A stretch of DNA of 64,000 nucleotides from Marinobacter bohaiensis (GCF_003258515.1 NZ_QGEH01000007.1:1-64000), one strand, 5' to 3'; numbered from the stretch's first letter, positions 41,075-51,336 are shown. Numbers and translations are program-made. Notes: generated by a model not told the origin, from the letters alone.

Positions 41075-41098
41075 GGATAAGAGCACTATATAGATGAA
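41051..41098. promoter_or_regulatory. Tandem NrdR boxes
   Basis: CCACTAGATCTGGTGT (41051-41066) and GCACTATATAGATGAA (41083-41098) resemble the NrdR consensus ACACWATATATWGTGT. They begin 32 bp apart, three helical turns, the spacing usual for NrdR box pairs. They overlap the putative nrdA promoter and also lie at the 5' end of the divergent DUF3047 gene. Confidence 0.75.
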
Positions 41099-41117
41099 GC
41101 CTGACAGGAACAAGCCA

Positions 41118-41831
41118 ATGTTGATACGAATGGCCACATCCCTACTGGCGGCGGCGCTGGCGCTGCAGAGCGTTCCGGCCACCGCCGAGTCGCTGACGCC
41201 CTTCTCCACCCTGCAGACCCTGGACGACGGCTGGACCCCGCTGACCTTCCCCGATATCGATACCCACACCCGCTACCGACTGGTCGACGACCAGGGTACC
41301 CAAGTGCTGCGCGCGGACACCGACGGCGGCGCCTCGGGACTGATTCACCGGGTCGACATCGAGCCCGGTGAAAAGCTGGTGCTGCACTGGCGCTGGAAAG
41401 TGGACGGCGTTTACGCAAAGGGGGACGCACGCCGCAAGGACGGTGACGACTATCCGGCCCGGATCTACGTGGCGTTTGCCTTCGAACCGGACAAGGCGGG
41501 TTTTTTCGAGCGGGCCAAACGCAAAGCGGTGGAGTTGGTTCACGGCGACGCCCTGCCCGGCAGCGCGCTCAACTACATCTGGGCCAACCGCCTGCCCCGG
41601 GGCGAATCCGTGCCCAACCCGTTCAGTGAGGAAACGCGGATGATCGCGGTGCAGAGCGGATCGGACCATGCGGGACAGTGGATGGAGGAGAGCCGGGATC
41701 TGGTGGCGGACTACCGCGCCGCCTTCGGCGAGGATCCGCCGCGCATAACCGGCATTGCCGTGATGACGGACGGCGACAATACCGGCTCGGCCGCCACAGC
41801 CTACTACGGGGACATCCGGCTCTCACGCTGA
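41118..41831 (+). CDS. DUF3047 family exported protein
   Basis: A 237-residue exported protein with a signal peptide to ATAE. The mature domain fits DUF3047 (beta-sandwich): GWTPLTFPDIDTHTRYRLVDDQGTQVLRA, LVLHWRWKVDGVYAKGDARRKDGDDYPARIYVAF and the C-terminal IAVMTDGDNTGSAATAYYGDIRL. The family function is unknown; a carbohydrate-binding-like fold has been suggested. Start chosen at ATG 41118 behind AGGA; ATG 41094 would overlap an NrdR box. Confidence 0.8.
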   Translation: MLIRMATSLLAAALALQSVPATAESLTPFSTLQTLDDGWTPLTFPDIDTHTRYRLVDDQGTQVLRADTDGGASGLIHRVDIEPGEKLVLHWRWKVDGVYAKGDARRKDGDDYPARIYVAFAFEPDKAGFFERAKRKAVELVHGDALPGSALNYIWANRLPRGESVPNPFSEETRMIAVQSGSDHAGQWMEESRDLVADYRAAFGEDPPRITGIAVMTDGDNTGSAATAYYGDIRLSR

Positions 41832-41878
41832 CAGGATAGGCGCCGGCATGAGAACCCAACAGAGTAAGCGACCACTTA

Positions 41879-42730
41879 CTATCGGAGGATGATCAGCGGC
41901 GTTTCGCTGGTCTTGAGCATGCTGGTGGTGGTGCTGCCCACCAGGAACTGGCGGATGCGGGAATGGCCGTAGGCGCCCATCACCATCAGGTCGATGCCCT
42001 GCTCTTCCTGGTAGGCGTGCAGGGTTTTTTCCACGTCTCCAGCCCGCACCGCCACCTCCACCGAGCAACCGGCCGCTTCCAGCTTCTGCGCGGCGTCATC
42101 CAGGGCTGCACGGCGTTCATCGGTCTCGTCGCCGACCATCACCAGATGCAGCGGAACCTTGCGGAAGATCGGGCTGTTGGCCAGGAGATCCACGCCTTTC
42201 TGCATGGTCTCGCTGGCGTCGAAGGCGAGCATGGCGCTGCGCGGCTCGCGATACTCGTCCGGCACCAACAGCATGGGCCGATGCAGGGTGCGGATCACGG
42301 TTTCCAGCTGGCTGCCGATGTGAACATCGCGATCGTTGCTGCTCTCGCCGTGCAGGCCCATCACCAGCAGGCGGGTTTCGTCTTCGATGTCCAGCAGGCT
42401 TTCCGCCAGGTCGCCGTGGCGCTGGCGCTGGCGGATCTCGCTGACGCCGTCCTCGCGGATCCGCGACTCCGCCGCATCCAGCATGTGGCGCCCCTGCTCC
42501 AGGGCCAGCTTGCTGCGGCGCTGGTCCAGGTCCGCCAGTTCCTCGAGCAGGTGCTCGCGACTGCCCAGCCCGATGCTGCCCGCCAGGTCCGGCTCGGTCG
42601 GGTAGCGCTCCTGATCCAGCACGTGGAACAGGGTGACGGGCGCATCCAGACGCTGGCTGGCCCAGGCGGCGTAATCGCACACCGCGGTGGTGGCACGGGA
42701 ACCATCGATACAGGCGACGACGTCGGACAT
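41879..42730 (-). CDS. Universal stress protein with two UspA domains
   Basis: A 283-residue tandem UspA protein. Domain 1 spans about residues 1-155 (VVACIDGSRATTAVCDYAAW; LLVMGLHG) and domain 2 about 160-283 (AMLAFDASETMQKGV; LMVMGAYGHSRIRQFLVGSTT). The second domain keeps the ATP-binding G-x2-G-x9-G(S/T) signature; the first is altered (GLHGESSNDRDVHIGSQ). It follows the SulP gene on the same strand, and Usp proteins often accompany SulP carriers. AAAGGAA precedes the ATG. Confidence 0.9.
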   Translation of the reverse strand: MSDVVACIDGSRATTAVCDYAAWASQRLDAPVTLFHVLDQERYPTEPDLAGSIGLGSREHLLEELADLDQRRSKLALEQGRHMLDAAESRIREDGVSEIRQRQRHGDLAESLLDIEDETRLLVMGLHGESSNDRDVHIGSQLETVIRTLHRPMLLVPDEYREPRSAMLAFDASETMQKGVDLLANSPIFRKVPLHLVMVGDETDERRAALDDAAQKLEAAGCSVEVAVRAGDVEKTLHAYQEEQGIDLMVMGAYGHSRIRQFLVGSTTTSMLKTSETPLIILR

Positions 42731-42818
42731 GTCAGTATTCCTTTCGCTTGTGGGTCCGGCTTTCTTGTTCGATCAAAGCAGTTTCGACCAGTTTGCCCCG
42801 AATGACGGGGCCACGTCA

Positions 42819-44306
42819 TCAGTGGCCCATCAGATCGTCGACGGCACCGGGTTTGTCGTGCACGCCGAAGCGGTCGACGATGGTGGCGCTGGCCTCGTTC
42901 AGGCCGATCACTTCCACATCGGCGCCTTCCCGGCGGAACTTGATGACCGCCTTGTCCAGCGCGCCGACGGCGGTGATGTCCCAGAAATGGGCCCGGCTCA
43001 GGTCGATGACCACGTTATCCACGCCTTCCTTGAAGTCGAACGAGGCCAGGAACTTCTCGGTGGAACTGAAGAACACCTGCCCCACCACGGTGTAGACGCG
43101 GCGACGGCCTGCGCCATCCAGCTCGGACGTGACCGCCATGAAGTGCCCGATCTTGTTGGCAAAGAACAGCGCCGCCAGCAACACGCCGGCCAGCACGCCC
43201 AGCGCCAGGTTGTGGGTGGCCACCACCACACACACGGTGACCAGCATCACCAGGTTGGTGGACAGCGGGTAGTGGCGCAGATTGCGCACCGAATCCCAGC
43301 TGAACGTCCCGATCGACACCATGATCATCACCGCCACCAGGGCCGCCATGGGGATCTGCACCAGCCAGTCCTGCAGCACCAGCACCATGAACAGCAGGAA
43401 ACAGCCGGCCACCAGGGTGGACAGCCGGGTGCGGCCGCCGGATTTCACGTTGATGACCGTCTGGCCGATCATCGCGCAACCGGCCATGCCGCCCAACAGG
43501 CCGGAACCGATGTTGGCCAGGCCCTGGCCCTTGCACTCGCGGTTGCGGTCACTGGGCGTGTCGGTCAGGTCGTCGACGATGGTGGCGGTCATCAGCGATT
43601 CCAGCAGGCCCACCACGGCCAGCGGCAGCGAGTACGGCAGGATGATCCACAGGGTCTCGAGGTTCATCGGCACATCCGGCCACAGGAAAACCGGCAGGGT
43701 GTCGGGCAGGTCGCCCATGTCGCCGACGGTGCGCACATCCAGACCCAGCAGGATGGAGACGATGGTCAGGGAGATGATGCAGATCAGCGGCGACGGCAGC
43801 ACCTTGCCCACTTTCGGTATCAGCGGGAACAGGTAGATGATGCCCAGGCCGGCGGCGGTCAGGGCGTAGACGTGCCAGGTGACGTTGGTCAGCTCCGGCA
43901 ACTGCGCCATGAAGATCAGGATCGCCAGGGCATTGACGAAGCCGGTCACCACCGAGCGCGACACAAAGCGCATCAGCGAACCCAGCCGGATGTAGCCGGC
44001 GATGATCTGGAACACACCGGTCAGCAACGTCGCCGCCATTAAATACTGCAGTCCGTGCTCCTTGACCAGGGTCACCATCAGCAGCGCCATGGCGCCGGTG
44101 GCGGCGGAAATCATGCCCGGCCGGCCGCCGGCAAAGGCAATCACCACGGCGATGCAGAACGAGGCGTAGAGGCCCACCCGCGGGTCCACGCCGGCAATGA
44201 TCGAGAACGCGATGGCCTCGGGAATCAACGCCAGCGCCACCACGATGCCGGAGAGCACATCCGCGCGCGCGTTGGAGAACCAGTTTTTCTTGATGGAATT
44301 CAACAT
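42819..44306 (-). CDS. SulP family inorganic anion transporter with STAS domain
   Basis: A 495-residue SLC26/SulP carrier with about 12-14 membrane segments. The signature [25 protein letters not shown] is near the N terminus. The transport core is followed by a cytosolic STAS domain from about residue 395 ([24 protein letters not shown]). Members carry sulfate or, as in BicA, bicarbonate with Na+. The NhaB gene just upstream and the stress protein downstream favour a Na+-linked bicarbonate role, but this is inferred. Confidence 0.9.
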   Translation of the reverse strand: MLNSIKKNWFSNARADVLSGIVVALALIPEAIAFSIIAGVDPRVGLYASFCIAVVIAFAGGRPGMISAATGAMALLMVTLVKEHGLQYLMAATLLTGVFQIIAGYIRLGSLMRFVSRSVVTGFVNALAILIFMAQLPELTNVTWHVYALTAAGLGIIYLFPLIPKVGKVLPSPLICIISLTIVSILLGLDVRTVGDMGDLPDTLPVFLWPDVPMNLETLWIILPYSLPLAVVGLLESLMTATIVDDLTDTPSDRNRECKGQGLANIGSGLLGGMAGCAMIGQTVINVKSGGRTRLSTLVAGCFLLFMVLVLQDWLVQIPMAALVAVMIMVSIGTFSWDSVRNLRHYPLSTNLVMLVTVCVVVATHNLALGVLAGVLLAALFFANKIGHFMAVTSELDGAGRRRVYTVVGQVFFSSTEKFLASFDFKEGVDNVVIDLSRAHFWDITAVGALDKAVIKFRREGADVEVIGLNEASATIVDRFGVHDKPGAVDDLMGH

Positions 44307-44333
44307 GCAAAAAACCTTTGGGGGATGTCATAC

Positions 44334-44371
44334 GAAAACAGACACGGCGCCTGCGCACCGTGTCTGTTTTC
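44334..44371 (-). terminator. Strong terminator after nhaB
   Basis: A 14-bp perfect stem (GAAAACAGACACGG/CCGTGTCTGTTTTC) closes a 10-base loop; the 3' arm in the minus direction ends TTTTC. It lies between the nhaB stop and the SulP start, so the two genes are not a simple operon unless read-through occurs. Confidence 0.85.
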
Positions 44372-44392
44372 AGCATTGGTTGTGCCAGTCGA

Positions 44393-45898
44393 TTACGTCA
44401 GGTGGATGACACACAACAGCCCGACGCTCCCCATCACCAGCGTGTAGGGGAAAGCCATCATCACCATGCGGCCGTAGGACAGCCGCACCAGTGGTGCGAT
44501 GGCGGAGGTCAGCAGGAACAGGAAGGCGGCCTGTCCGTTGGGCGTGGCCACGCTGGGCAGGTTGGTACCGGTGTTGATGGCCACCGCCAGCTGCTCGAAA
44601 TGCGCCTGGGAAATCGCGCCCGCATCCAGGGCCTGCTTGATTTCGCCGATGTACACCGTCGCCACGAACACATTGTCGCTGATCATCGACAGCAACCCGT
44701 TTGCCACGAAGAACATGCCCGGCTGCTGCGCTTCCGGTAGCGACAGCACGTAGTTTATCACGGGCGAGAACAGGTGTTGTTCGTGGATCACCGCAACGAC
44801 CGCGAAGAACACCACCAGCAGCGCGGTAAACGGCAGGGCCTCCTGAAACGCCTTGCCAATCTGGTGTTCATCGGTGATGCCGGTAAACGCCGTGATCAGC
44901 ACGATCACCAGCAACCCGATCAGCCCCACTTCCGCCACGTGCAGCGCCAGCCCCAGCACCAGAACCACGGCCGCCAGCGCCTGGACGCAGAGTGCCGCCC
45001 GGTCGGCAGGGGTGCGCTTGCGGCGCTGGTCATCGGCAAACTCCTCCAGCACCCGGCGTACCGGTTTGGGTAACCGTGCGCCGTAACCAAAGCGGCCGGT
45101 CTTCTCCAGCAGCAGGCAGGTCAGCAGGCCCGCCGCCAGCACCGGCAGGCTAACCGGCGCCATACGCTCGAAGAAGGCGACGAAATCCCAGCCCACTTCC
45201 TTGGCAATCAGCAGGTTCTGGGGTTCGCCCACCATGGTCGCCACACCACCCAGCGCCGTGCCCACCGCGCCGTGCATCAACAGACTGCGCAGGAAGGCGC
45301 GGAACTGGGCCAGATCTTCCCGGTGCAGTTCGACGACTTCATGGTCGCTCTGGGCATCGTGGTCGTCGTGATGATAGCCCTTGCCTGAGGCCACGCGGTG
45401 GTAGACCGAGTAAAAGCCAACCGCGACGCTGATGATCACGGCGGTGACGGTGAGGGCATCGAGGAACGCCGAGAGCAGCGCCGCCATCAGCGAGAACAGC
45501 AACGCCAGCTTGGTCTTCGAGCGCACCCCCACCAGGATCTGGGTGAAGGTCACCAGCAGCAGGTCCTTCATGAAATAGATCCCCGCCACCATGAACATCA
45601 GCAGCATGATCACCGGCAGGTTGTGCAGCACTTCCAGATAGACCGAGTCGGAATCCGTCAGACCGATCAGCAGGGCTTCCACCGCCAGCAGGCCGCCCGG
45701 CTGCAGCGGATAGCACTTGAGGGCCATGGCCAGGGTGAAGATGAATTCCGCCACCAGGCACCAGCCGGTCGCCACCGGCCCCACGGACAGCATGAGCAAC
45801 GGGTTGGCGACCAGGAAAAAGAGGATGGTCTGCTTGTACCAGTTGGGCGCATTGCCCAGGAAATTGGCGGAAAAACCGCCGAACAGTGTCTTTGGCAT
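44393..45898 (-). CDS. nhaB: Na+/H+ antiporter NhaB
   Basis: A 501-residue NhaB, the usual length for the family. It exports Na+ in exchange for H+ across the inner membrane. The N terminus [25 protein letters not shown] and the segments [33 protein letters not shown] and [23 protein letters not shown] are family hallmarks. Start chosen at 45898 behind AAGG; the 34-codon longer frame lacks NhaB-like sequence. It likely builds the Na+ gradient that Na+-coupled carriers use. Confidence 0.95.
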   Translation of the reverse strand: MPKTLFGGFSANFLGNAPNWYKQTILFFLVANPLLMLSVGPVATGWCLVAEFIFTLAMALKCYPLQPGGLLAVEALLIGLTDSDSVYLEVLHNLPVIMLLMFMVAGIYFMKDLLLVTFTQILVGVRSKTKLALLFSLMAALLSAFLDALTVTAVIISVAVGFYSVYHRVASGKGYHHDDHDAQSDHEVVELHREDLAQFRAFLRSLLMHGAVGTALGGVATMVGEPQNLLIAKEVGWDFVAFFERMAPVSLPVLAAGLLTCLLLEKTGRFGYGARLPKPVRRVLEEFADDQRRKRTPADRAALCVQALAAVVLVLGLALHVAEVGLIGLLVIVLITAFTGITDEHQIGKAFQEALPFTALLVVFFAVVAVIHEQHLFSPVINYVLSLPEAQQPGMFFVANGLLSMISDNVFVATVYIGEIKQALDAGAISQAHFEQLAVAINTGTNLPSVATPNGQAAFLFLLTSAIAPLVRLSYGRMVMMAFPYTLVMGSVGLLCVIHLT

Positions 45899-46113
45899 GG
45901 ATGGACAGCCTTGGCCGATTGATTCGCTGCAGCCGGCTGCGGCGAGGATCGCCCGCACGGCCTGTCTGAAAAATGTCCGGCATCTTAGCAAACAGGCCAA
46001 ATGAATGGCATATCAGGCCGGGAATAGAGGCCTAAAGACGTATCCCTTCGGCACCAAGGCAGAAGCCCGGACGGACCTCTCCTGGCTGGAGGCCAGCGCT
46101 GATAGGTAAAACA

Positions 46114-46145
46114 TTGCACCGCTCATCAAATGATAATAATTTTCA
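46114..46145 (+). promoter_or_regulatory. Promoter overlapped by a Fur box
   Basis: TTGCAC (46114-46119) and TAATTT (46137-46142) are 17 bp apart. TGATAAT-a-ATTTTCA (46131-46145) differs from the 7-1-7 Fur consensus TGATAAT-n-ATTATCA at one position and covers the -10 region. No iron-uptake gene is adjacent; the only downstream plus-strand frame is the 48-codon ORF at 46288. In 45899-46287 no other gene is supported. Confidence 0.65.
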
Positions 46146-46179
46146 TTTGCCTTTTGCGGCGAGCTGGACCAATCTGCTA

Positions 46180-46257
46180 GGGAGCTTCTGAAAAGCCCAA
46201 GCCGCGGCGACTCCGCCAACAGTGCGGTCGGCAGGGTCTGGACTTTTCAGAGACTCA
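46180..46257. mobile_element. Short MITE-like inverted-repeat element
   Basis: Arms GAGCTTCTGAAAAGCCCA (46182-46199) and its inverse at 46239-46256 match at 15 of 18 positions around a GC-rich core. The outer sequence GGAGCTTCTGA is close to the ends of the 267-bp element between atpD and atpC (GGAGCCTCTGA). No clear target duplication was seen. Confidence 0.5.
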
Positions 46258-46287
46258 CCAGTGGGAAGATATCAGTGGAGCAGCCCC

Positions 46288-46434
46288 ATGAGTGAATCCG
46301 TGACCCAGATGGCAGGATCGTCCACCACCCTGTGCCAGGCCTGGCGCAAACTGCGCAATCAGGCCCGCAACGAACGCCAGCCGATCCCGCGTCGTCCGCG
46401 CGGTCGACCCGCCTCTGCGACGGCCTCCTCCTGA
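46288..46434 (+). CDS. Possible small basic protein (48 codons)
   Basis: A 48-residue frame beginning MSESVTQM with a basic C-terminal half (WRKLRNQARNERQPIPRRP). GTGGAG lies nine bases before the ATG. Upstream is the Fur-box promoter at 46114-46145, and a GC-rich hairpin follows at 46453-46474. No homologue is recognised and it may simply be chance coding in GC-rich DNA. Confidence 0.35.
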   Translation: MSESVTQMAGSSTTLCQAWRKLRNQARNERQPIPRRPRGRPASATASS

Positions 46435-46496
46435 CGGGGATACCGGAAGTACGGCGGAGCGGTCTCGCCCCGCCCCGAGGATCGACAGGCGTCGGA

Positions 46497-47741
46497 TCAG
46501 TGCGACACGCTGACCGATGCGGCCGCGTTCGCACCTTCCACCGCGTCGGCCAGTAGCTCGGCCGTGGCCGCGGACAGGGTCCAGCCGAGATGGCCATGGC
46601 CGGTGTTGTAGAACACCGTCGGCAGGTGCCCTGGCCCCACCTTGGGCATCATGTTGGGCAGCATCGGTCGCAGGCCCGCCCAGGGCACCACACGACGTGT
46701 GCTCACGCCGGGGAAACACTGTTCCACCCAATCGGTCAGCGGGCGGATGCGGTCGGCGCGGATGTCCCGGTTGAAACCGTTGAATTCGGCGGTGCCCGCC
46801 ACCCGGAAACGGTCGTCCCCCAGACGGCTGGTGACGATCTTGGTTTCGTCGTCCAGCAGGCTCACTTCCGGCGCAGAGGCCCGTGACCGCTCGTCGTCCA
46901 GTTGCACGGTGATGGAGTAGCCTTTTACCGGGTAGACGTTCACGCGATCACCCAGCTTGGCCGCCAGCGCCCGGCTGCCGGTGCCCGCGCAAATCACGAT
47001 GCCATCAAACGTATGACGTCGCTCGCCTTCGCCGTTGTCCGCCACGACCCAGGCATGGCTGTCGCTGGCGCCCACATCTTTCACGTCGTGCTCGTAGAAC
47101 GGGGACATCCCCAACCGCTCCGCCGCCCGGGCCAGGCCGAAGGTGAACTTGTGGATATCGCCGGTGGCGTCGCTCTCGGTGAAGAAACCGCCGTAGTAGG
47201 TCCCCGCCAGGGTGGGCTCGATGGAGCGCATCTCCTCCGGCGTGACCGCGCGCCGCTCCAGGCCACCGGCCGCCAGCAGCTTTGATACGTTCGCGGCGTG
47301 GTCGAAGCCGGCCTTGTCGCGATAGATGTGCAGGATGCCCTTCTTTTTGAGATCGAAGTCGATGCCTTCGTCGCGCGCCCACTGGAACAGGTAGTCGCGC
47401 GCGGTGATGGCCAGGCGGGCGGTTTCGGTGGTGTTGTCGGCGTACTGGGGAATGGCGCCCATGAACTCGGCGAACCAGCTCAGCTTGTGCCAGGAGGGCT
47501 TGGGGTTGACCAGCAGCGGTGCGTCGGCGCGCATCATCCACTTCAGGCCCTTGATGATGGTCTGCCAGTTGTTCCAGACCTCGGCGTTGGAGGCCGAGAG
47601 CTGGCCGCCGTTGGCAAAGGACGTTTCCATCGCCGCGTAACGGTTCTTCTCGAAAACGGACACGTCGTAGCCGCGCTTGGCCAGACTGTATGCGGTGGTA
47701 ATGCCGGTAATGCCACCACCGATGACTGCAATGCGTTTCAT
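46497..47741 (-). CDS. dadA: D-amino-acid dehydrogenase, DadA-like
   Basis: A 414-residue FAD amino-acid dehydrogenase of the DadA/DAO family, oxidising D-amino acids (or glycine-like substrates) to 2-oxo acids and feeding electrons to the respiratory chain. FAD motif IAVIGGGITGITTAYSLAKRG is at residue 4, then ETSFANGGQLSASNAEVW and the C-terminal WAGLRPMLPNMMPKVG and GHGHLGWTLS segments. A tandem glycine riboswitch fills its leader. TGGAGA precedes the ATG. Substrate choice between D-alanine and glycine or related amines is open. Confidence 0.9.
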   Translation of the reverse strand: MKRIAVIGGGITGITTAYSLAKRGYDVSVFEKNRYAAMETSFANGGQLSASNAEVWNNWQTIIKGLKWMMRADAPLLVNPKPSWHKLSWFAEFMGAIPQYADNTTETARLAITARDYLFQWARDEGIDFDLKKKGILHIYRDKAGFDHAANVSKLLAAGGLERRAVTPEEMRSIEPTLAGTYYGGFFTESDATGDIHKFTFGLARAAERLGMSPFYEHDVKDVGASDSHAWVVADNGEGERRHTFDGIVICAGTGSRALAAKLGDRVNVYPVKGYSITVQLDDERSRASAPEVSLLDDETKIVTSRLGDDRFRVAGTAEFNGFNRDIRADRIRPLTDWVEQCFPGVSTRRVVPWAGLRPMLPNMMPKVGPGHLPTVFYNTGHGHLGWTLSAATAELLADAVEGANAAASVSVSH

Positions 47742-47804
47742 GCAGATCTCCAGGTCGAATGGGTTTCCCTGCGCCGTTTCCGGCGAAAGCACCCCTTCCG
47801 TCAT

Positions 47805-47990
47805 GGAACCTGAGAGATTCACGAATTCTCCGCGGGCGGAGACCGCTTGCTCCTTCGGTGTGCCGCACGCCCTGTATTGGGGGCGTCGGCAGCTCTTCGG
47901 AAAGTGATCGTAACAGCGGTCCGTTTGCCTGAGAGTTTCCGGGGTCGTTGCTCCTTCGGCGCTGGATTGAACCAGTCTCTCCCGCTGCGA
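47805..47990 (-). ncRNA. Tandem glycine riboswitch upstream of dadA
   Basis: Two glycine aptamers in series on the minus strand. The first (about 47919-47985) contains GCGGGAGAGACTGG, CGCCGAAGGAGCAA and CTCTCAGGCAAA. The second (about 47805-47897) contains CACCGAAGGAGCAA and ATCTCTCAGGTTCC. These are the hallmark blocks of the gcvT-type glycine riboswitch. A small CGCCG-gaaa-CGGCG hairpin lies between it and the dadA start and could be the expression platform. It explains the 357-bp gap between dadA and glmS. Confidence 0.92.
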
Positions 47991-48098
47991 CGAGGGTCCC
48001 TCGCGGGACACCCTTCATCGCATAGTAGCAAGGACAGCTATTTCGGAAAACACTTATGCTCGATGGCTGGATCGGGTTACGTGGCGATTAACCCGCCG

Positions 48099-49931
48099 CT
48101 ATTCCACCGTCACACTCTTGGCCAGGTTGCGGGGCTGGTCGACGTCGGTGCCCTTGAGCACCGCCACGTGGTAGGACAGCAGCTGCAGCGGCAGGGTGTA
48201 GACGATGGGCGCGGTGATCGGATGCACTTCCGGAATCGACAGCACGTGCACCGCCTCTTCCTCGTTCAGGCCGGCATCGTTGTCGGCGAAGACGAACAGC
48301 TCGCCGCCCCGGGCCCGGACTTCCTCCAGGTTGGACTTGAGCTTTTCCATCAGCGCGTTGTTCGGGGCCACCGTGACCACCGGCATTTCGCTGTCCACCA
48401 GCGCCAGCGGACCGTGCTTGAGTTCACCGGCCGGGTAGGCCTCGGCGTGGATGTAGGAGATTTCCTTAAGCTTGAGAGCGCCTTCCAACGCCACCGGGAA
48501 CATGGCGCCACGGCCCAGGAACAGGCTGTGGTTCTTGTCCATGAAGGCCCGGCTCAGGTCGGCGATGCGGCCGTCCAGGGCCAGGACCTGCTCGGTCTGA
48601 CGCGGCACATCGCGCAGGGCACGCACGATGTCGGCCTCCTGCTCGGCGTCCAGGCCGTTGTGACGGGCCAGCGCCAGGGTGAAGATCAGCAGCGCGGTGA
48701 GCTGGGTGGTGAAGGCCTTGGTGGAGGCCACGCCGATTTCCGGGCCAGCCTGGGTCATGATCACGAGGTCGGATTCGCGCACCAGCGAGCTGCCCGGCAC
48801 GTTGCACACCGCCAGGGCGGCGCGGAAGCCGGCTTTCTTGGCCTGGCGCAGGGCCGCCAGGGTGTCGGCGGTTTCGCCGGACTGGGAGATGGTCAGGAAC
48901 AGGGTGTCGGGCTGGACCACGTGCTTGCGGTAGCGGAATTCCGACGCCACTTCGACGGAACAGGGAATACCGGCCAGCTCTTCGATCCAGTAGCGCGCCA
49001 CCATGCCGGCGTGGTAACTGGTACCGCAGGCGATGATCTGCACGTGGCGCACATCGGCCAGCAGATCACCGGCGCTGGTGCCCAGGGCCTGTTCCAGCAC
49101 TTTGGTCTCGGTCAGACGGCCTTCCATGGTGGCCTGGATGACCTTGGGCTGCTCGTAGATTTCCTTGAGCATGAAGTGCCGGTACTCGCCCTTGTCGGCG
49201 GCTTCCAGACTGTGCTCGAAACGGCTGACCGGGCGCTCCACCGGCTTGTCGTCGGCGTCCCAGACCTTCACCCGGTCCTTGCGGATCTCGGCGATGTCGC
49301 CTTCTTCCAGGAACATGAAACGGTCGGTGACCGGCAGCAGCGCCAGCTGGTCGGAGGCGATGAAGTTCTCGCCGATGCCAACGCCGATCACCAGCGGGCT
49401 GCCCTGGCGGGCCACGATCAGGTGTTCGGGCTCGTCGGCGTGCAGCACGGCCAGGGCAAAGGCGCCCTCCAGCTCGGCGATGGCGGCTTTCACCGCGCTG
49501 ATGAAATCGCCCTGCTTGCGGAACCAGGATTCGATCAGGTGGGCGACCACCTCGGTGTCGGTCTGGGAGCTGAACTCGAAGCCTTCGCCTTTCAGACGCT
49601 CACGCAGGGCCTGGTAGTTCTCAACGATGCCGTTGTGGACCACCGCCAGGCGCTCGCCGGACATGTGCGGGTGGGCGTTGCGCTGGGAAGGCTCACCGTG
49701 GGTGGCCCAGCGGGTGTGGGCGATGCCGATCACACCGCGGTGATGGGCCTTGTCCAGAACCTCGGCCAGGGCGCTGACCTTGCCCACTTCCCGCTCCCGC
49801 TGCAGCTCGCCGTCCGGATTGAGCACGGCCATGCCGGCCGAGTCGTAGCCCCGGTATTCCAGGCGCTTGAGCCCTTCCAGGAGAATGGCGGGAACATCCC
49901 GCTCGGATATGGCGCCTACGATTCCACACAT
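48099..49931 (-). CDS. glmS: Glutamine-fructose-6-phosphate aminotransferase
   Basis: A 610-residue GlmS that makes glucosamine-6-phosphate for peptidoglycan and lipopolysaccharide. The N-terminal glutaminase begins with the nucleophile Cys2 (MCGIVGAI), and two SIS sugar-isomerase domains follow ([18 protein letters not shown]; the C-terminal [27 protein letters not shown]). Full family length. AGGAC precedes the ATG, 37 bp after glmU, so glmU and glmS form one operon covering two steps of UDP-GlcNAc synthesis. Confidence 0.97.
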   Translation of the reverse strand: MCGIVGAISERDVPAILLEGLKRLEYRGYDSAGMAVLNPDGELQREREVGKVSALAEVLDKAHHRGVIGIAHTRWATHGEPSQRNAHPHMSGERLAVVHNGIVENYQALRERLKGEGFEFSSQTDTEVVAHLIESWFRKQGDFISAVKAAIAELEGAFALAVLHADEPEHLIVARQGSPLVIGVGIGENFIASDQLALLPVTDRFMFLEEGDIAEIRKDRVKVWDADDKPVERPVSRFEHSLEAADKGEYRHFMLKEIYEQPKVIQATMEGRLTETKVLEQALGTSAGDLLADVRHVQIIACGTSYHAGMVARYWIEELAGIPCSVEVASEFRYRKHVVQPDTLFLTISQSGETADTLAALRQAKKAGFRAALAVCNVPGSSLVRESDLVIMTQAGPEIGVASTKAFTTQLTALLIFTLALARHNGLDAEQEADIVRALRDVPRQTEQVLALDGRIADLSRAFMDKNHSLFLGRGAMFPVALEGALKLKEISYIHAEAYPAGELKHGPLALVDSEMPVVTVAPNNALMEKLKSNLEEVRARGGELFVFADNDAGLNEEEAVHVLSIPEVHPITAPIVYTLPLQLLSYHVAVLKGTDVDQPRNLAKSVTVE

Positions 49932-49968
49932 GTGACTGTCCTGTACCTGATGTTGCTGCTGTTACGGA

Positions 49969-51336
49969 TTACGACTTTTCCGGGCGTGACCAGTTCTGGA
50001 TGTTGCGCTGCCGGCCCCGGGCCACCGCCAGTTCGTCCGCCTCGATGTTGCGGGTGATGGTCGAACCGGCGCCAACGGTGGCGTTGTCGGCAATGCTGAC
50101 CGGCGCCACCAGCGCGGTATTGGACCCCACGAACACGCCATCGCCGATGCGGGTCTCGTGCTTGTTCACCCCATCATAGTTGCAGGTGATGGTCCCCGCA
50201 CCCACGTTGACGTCCCGCCCCAGCGTGGCATCGCCCACGTAGCTGAGATGATTGATCTTGGAGCCTTCGCCGACCACGGCTTTCTTGGTTTCGACGAAGT
50301 TACCCACCTTGGTGCGATCAGCCAGCTCCGTGCCGGGACGCAGGCGGGCGAAGGGCCCGATCTGGGCACCGGCGCCGACGATGGCGCCGTCGATCACGCT
50401 GTTGGCCTCGACTCTGGTGCCGGGGCCCAGACGGGCGTTGCGCAGCAGGCAGTTGGGGCCGATCTCGACGCCGTCGGCGAGGGTCACGTCGCCTTCGAAC
50501 ACGGCGTTAACGTCGATGACGACGTCGCGCCCGACGTCAAGCCGGCCGCGTACGTCCACCCGCGCCGGATCCAGCAGCGTCGCGCCTTCGATCATCAGGC
50601 GACGGGCTTCCTCCGCCTGGTGCCAGCGCTCCAGCTCCGCCAGCTGGATGCGGTTGTTGACGCCCTGCACTTCGAACGCGGTTTGCGGATGGGCCACTTT
50701 CACCGCCACATCGCGACTCGCCGCCATGGCGATCACGTCGGTCAGATAATACTCGCCCTGGGCGTTGCTGTTCGACAGCTGGGGCAGCCAATCCTTGAGG
50801 TGGCGGGCGTGAACGCCGAGGATACCGGTGTTCACTTCACGGATGCGCTTCTGGTCGTCGCTGGCGTCTTTCTGCTCGACGATCGCCTGCACATTGCCCC
50901 CGTCGTCCCGCACGATGCGGCCGTAGCCGTCGGGATCCGGCAGTTCCACGGTCAGCAGCCCCAGCGCCGTCTCACTCACCTGGCCGGCCAGGTGGCTCAG
51001 GGTTTCGCTGCGAATCAGCGGTACGTCGCCGTACAGGACCAGCACCCGGGCGTCCTCGGGCACGTCCGGCAGCGCCTGGGCCACGGCATGACCAGTCCCC
51101 AGCTGCTGTTCCTGCAGCGCCCAGTGCAGGTTGTCGTCGCTGATCGACGCCCGCACCTTGTCCGCGCCATGACCGATCACCACGTGGATGCCGGCGGCGT
51201 CCAGGGAGCGGGCCGTATCGATGACGTGATGCAGCATGGGTTTGCCGGCCACCGGATGGAGGACCTTGGGCAGGCTGGATTTCATGCGCGAGCCTTCACC
51301 CGCGGCGAGAATGACGACGTGGAGGGGGGATGTCAT
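49969..51336 (-). CDS. glmU: Bifunctional GlcNAc-1-P uridyltransferase/GlcN-1-P acetyltransferase
   Basis: A 455-residue GlmU, as in E. coli (456). Residues 1-230 are the uridyltransferase ([27 protein letters not shown]); the C-terminal half is a left-handed beta-helix with hexapeptide repeats and the acetyltransferase His/Lys region ([38 protein letters not shown]). It catalyses the last two steps to UDP-GlcNAc. Start chosen at 51336; the 36-codon extension runs into the upstream terminator. Confidence 0.96.
   Translation of the reverse strand: MTSPLHVVILAAGEGSRMKSSLPKVLHPVAGKPMLHHVIDTARSLDAAGIHVVIGHGADKVRASISDDNLHWALQEQQLGTGHAVAQALPDVPEDARVLVLYGDVPLIRSETLSHLAGQVSETALGLLTVELPDPDGYGRIVRDDGGNVQAIVEQKDASDDQKRIREVNTGILGVHARHLKDWLPQLSNSNAQGEYYLTDVIAMAASRDVAVKVAHPQTAFEVQGVNNRIQLAELERWHQAEEARRLMIEGATLLDPARVDVRGRLDVGRDVVIDVNAVFEGDVTLADGVEIGPNCLLRNARLGPGTRVEANSVIDGAIVGAGAQIGPFARLRPGTELADRTKVGNFVETKKAVVGEGSKINHLSYVGDATLGRDVNVGAGTITCNYDGVNKHETRIGDGVFVGSNTALVAPVSIADNATVGAGSTITRNIEADELAVARGRQRNIQNWSRPEKS

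Noticed and set aside
46013-46219. A 68-codon minus-strand frame upstream of nhaB
   Set aside because: It runs across the Fur box, the promoter and the short inverted-repeat element, and has no convincing ribosome-binding site.
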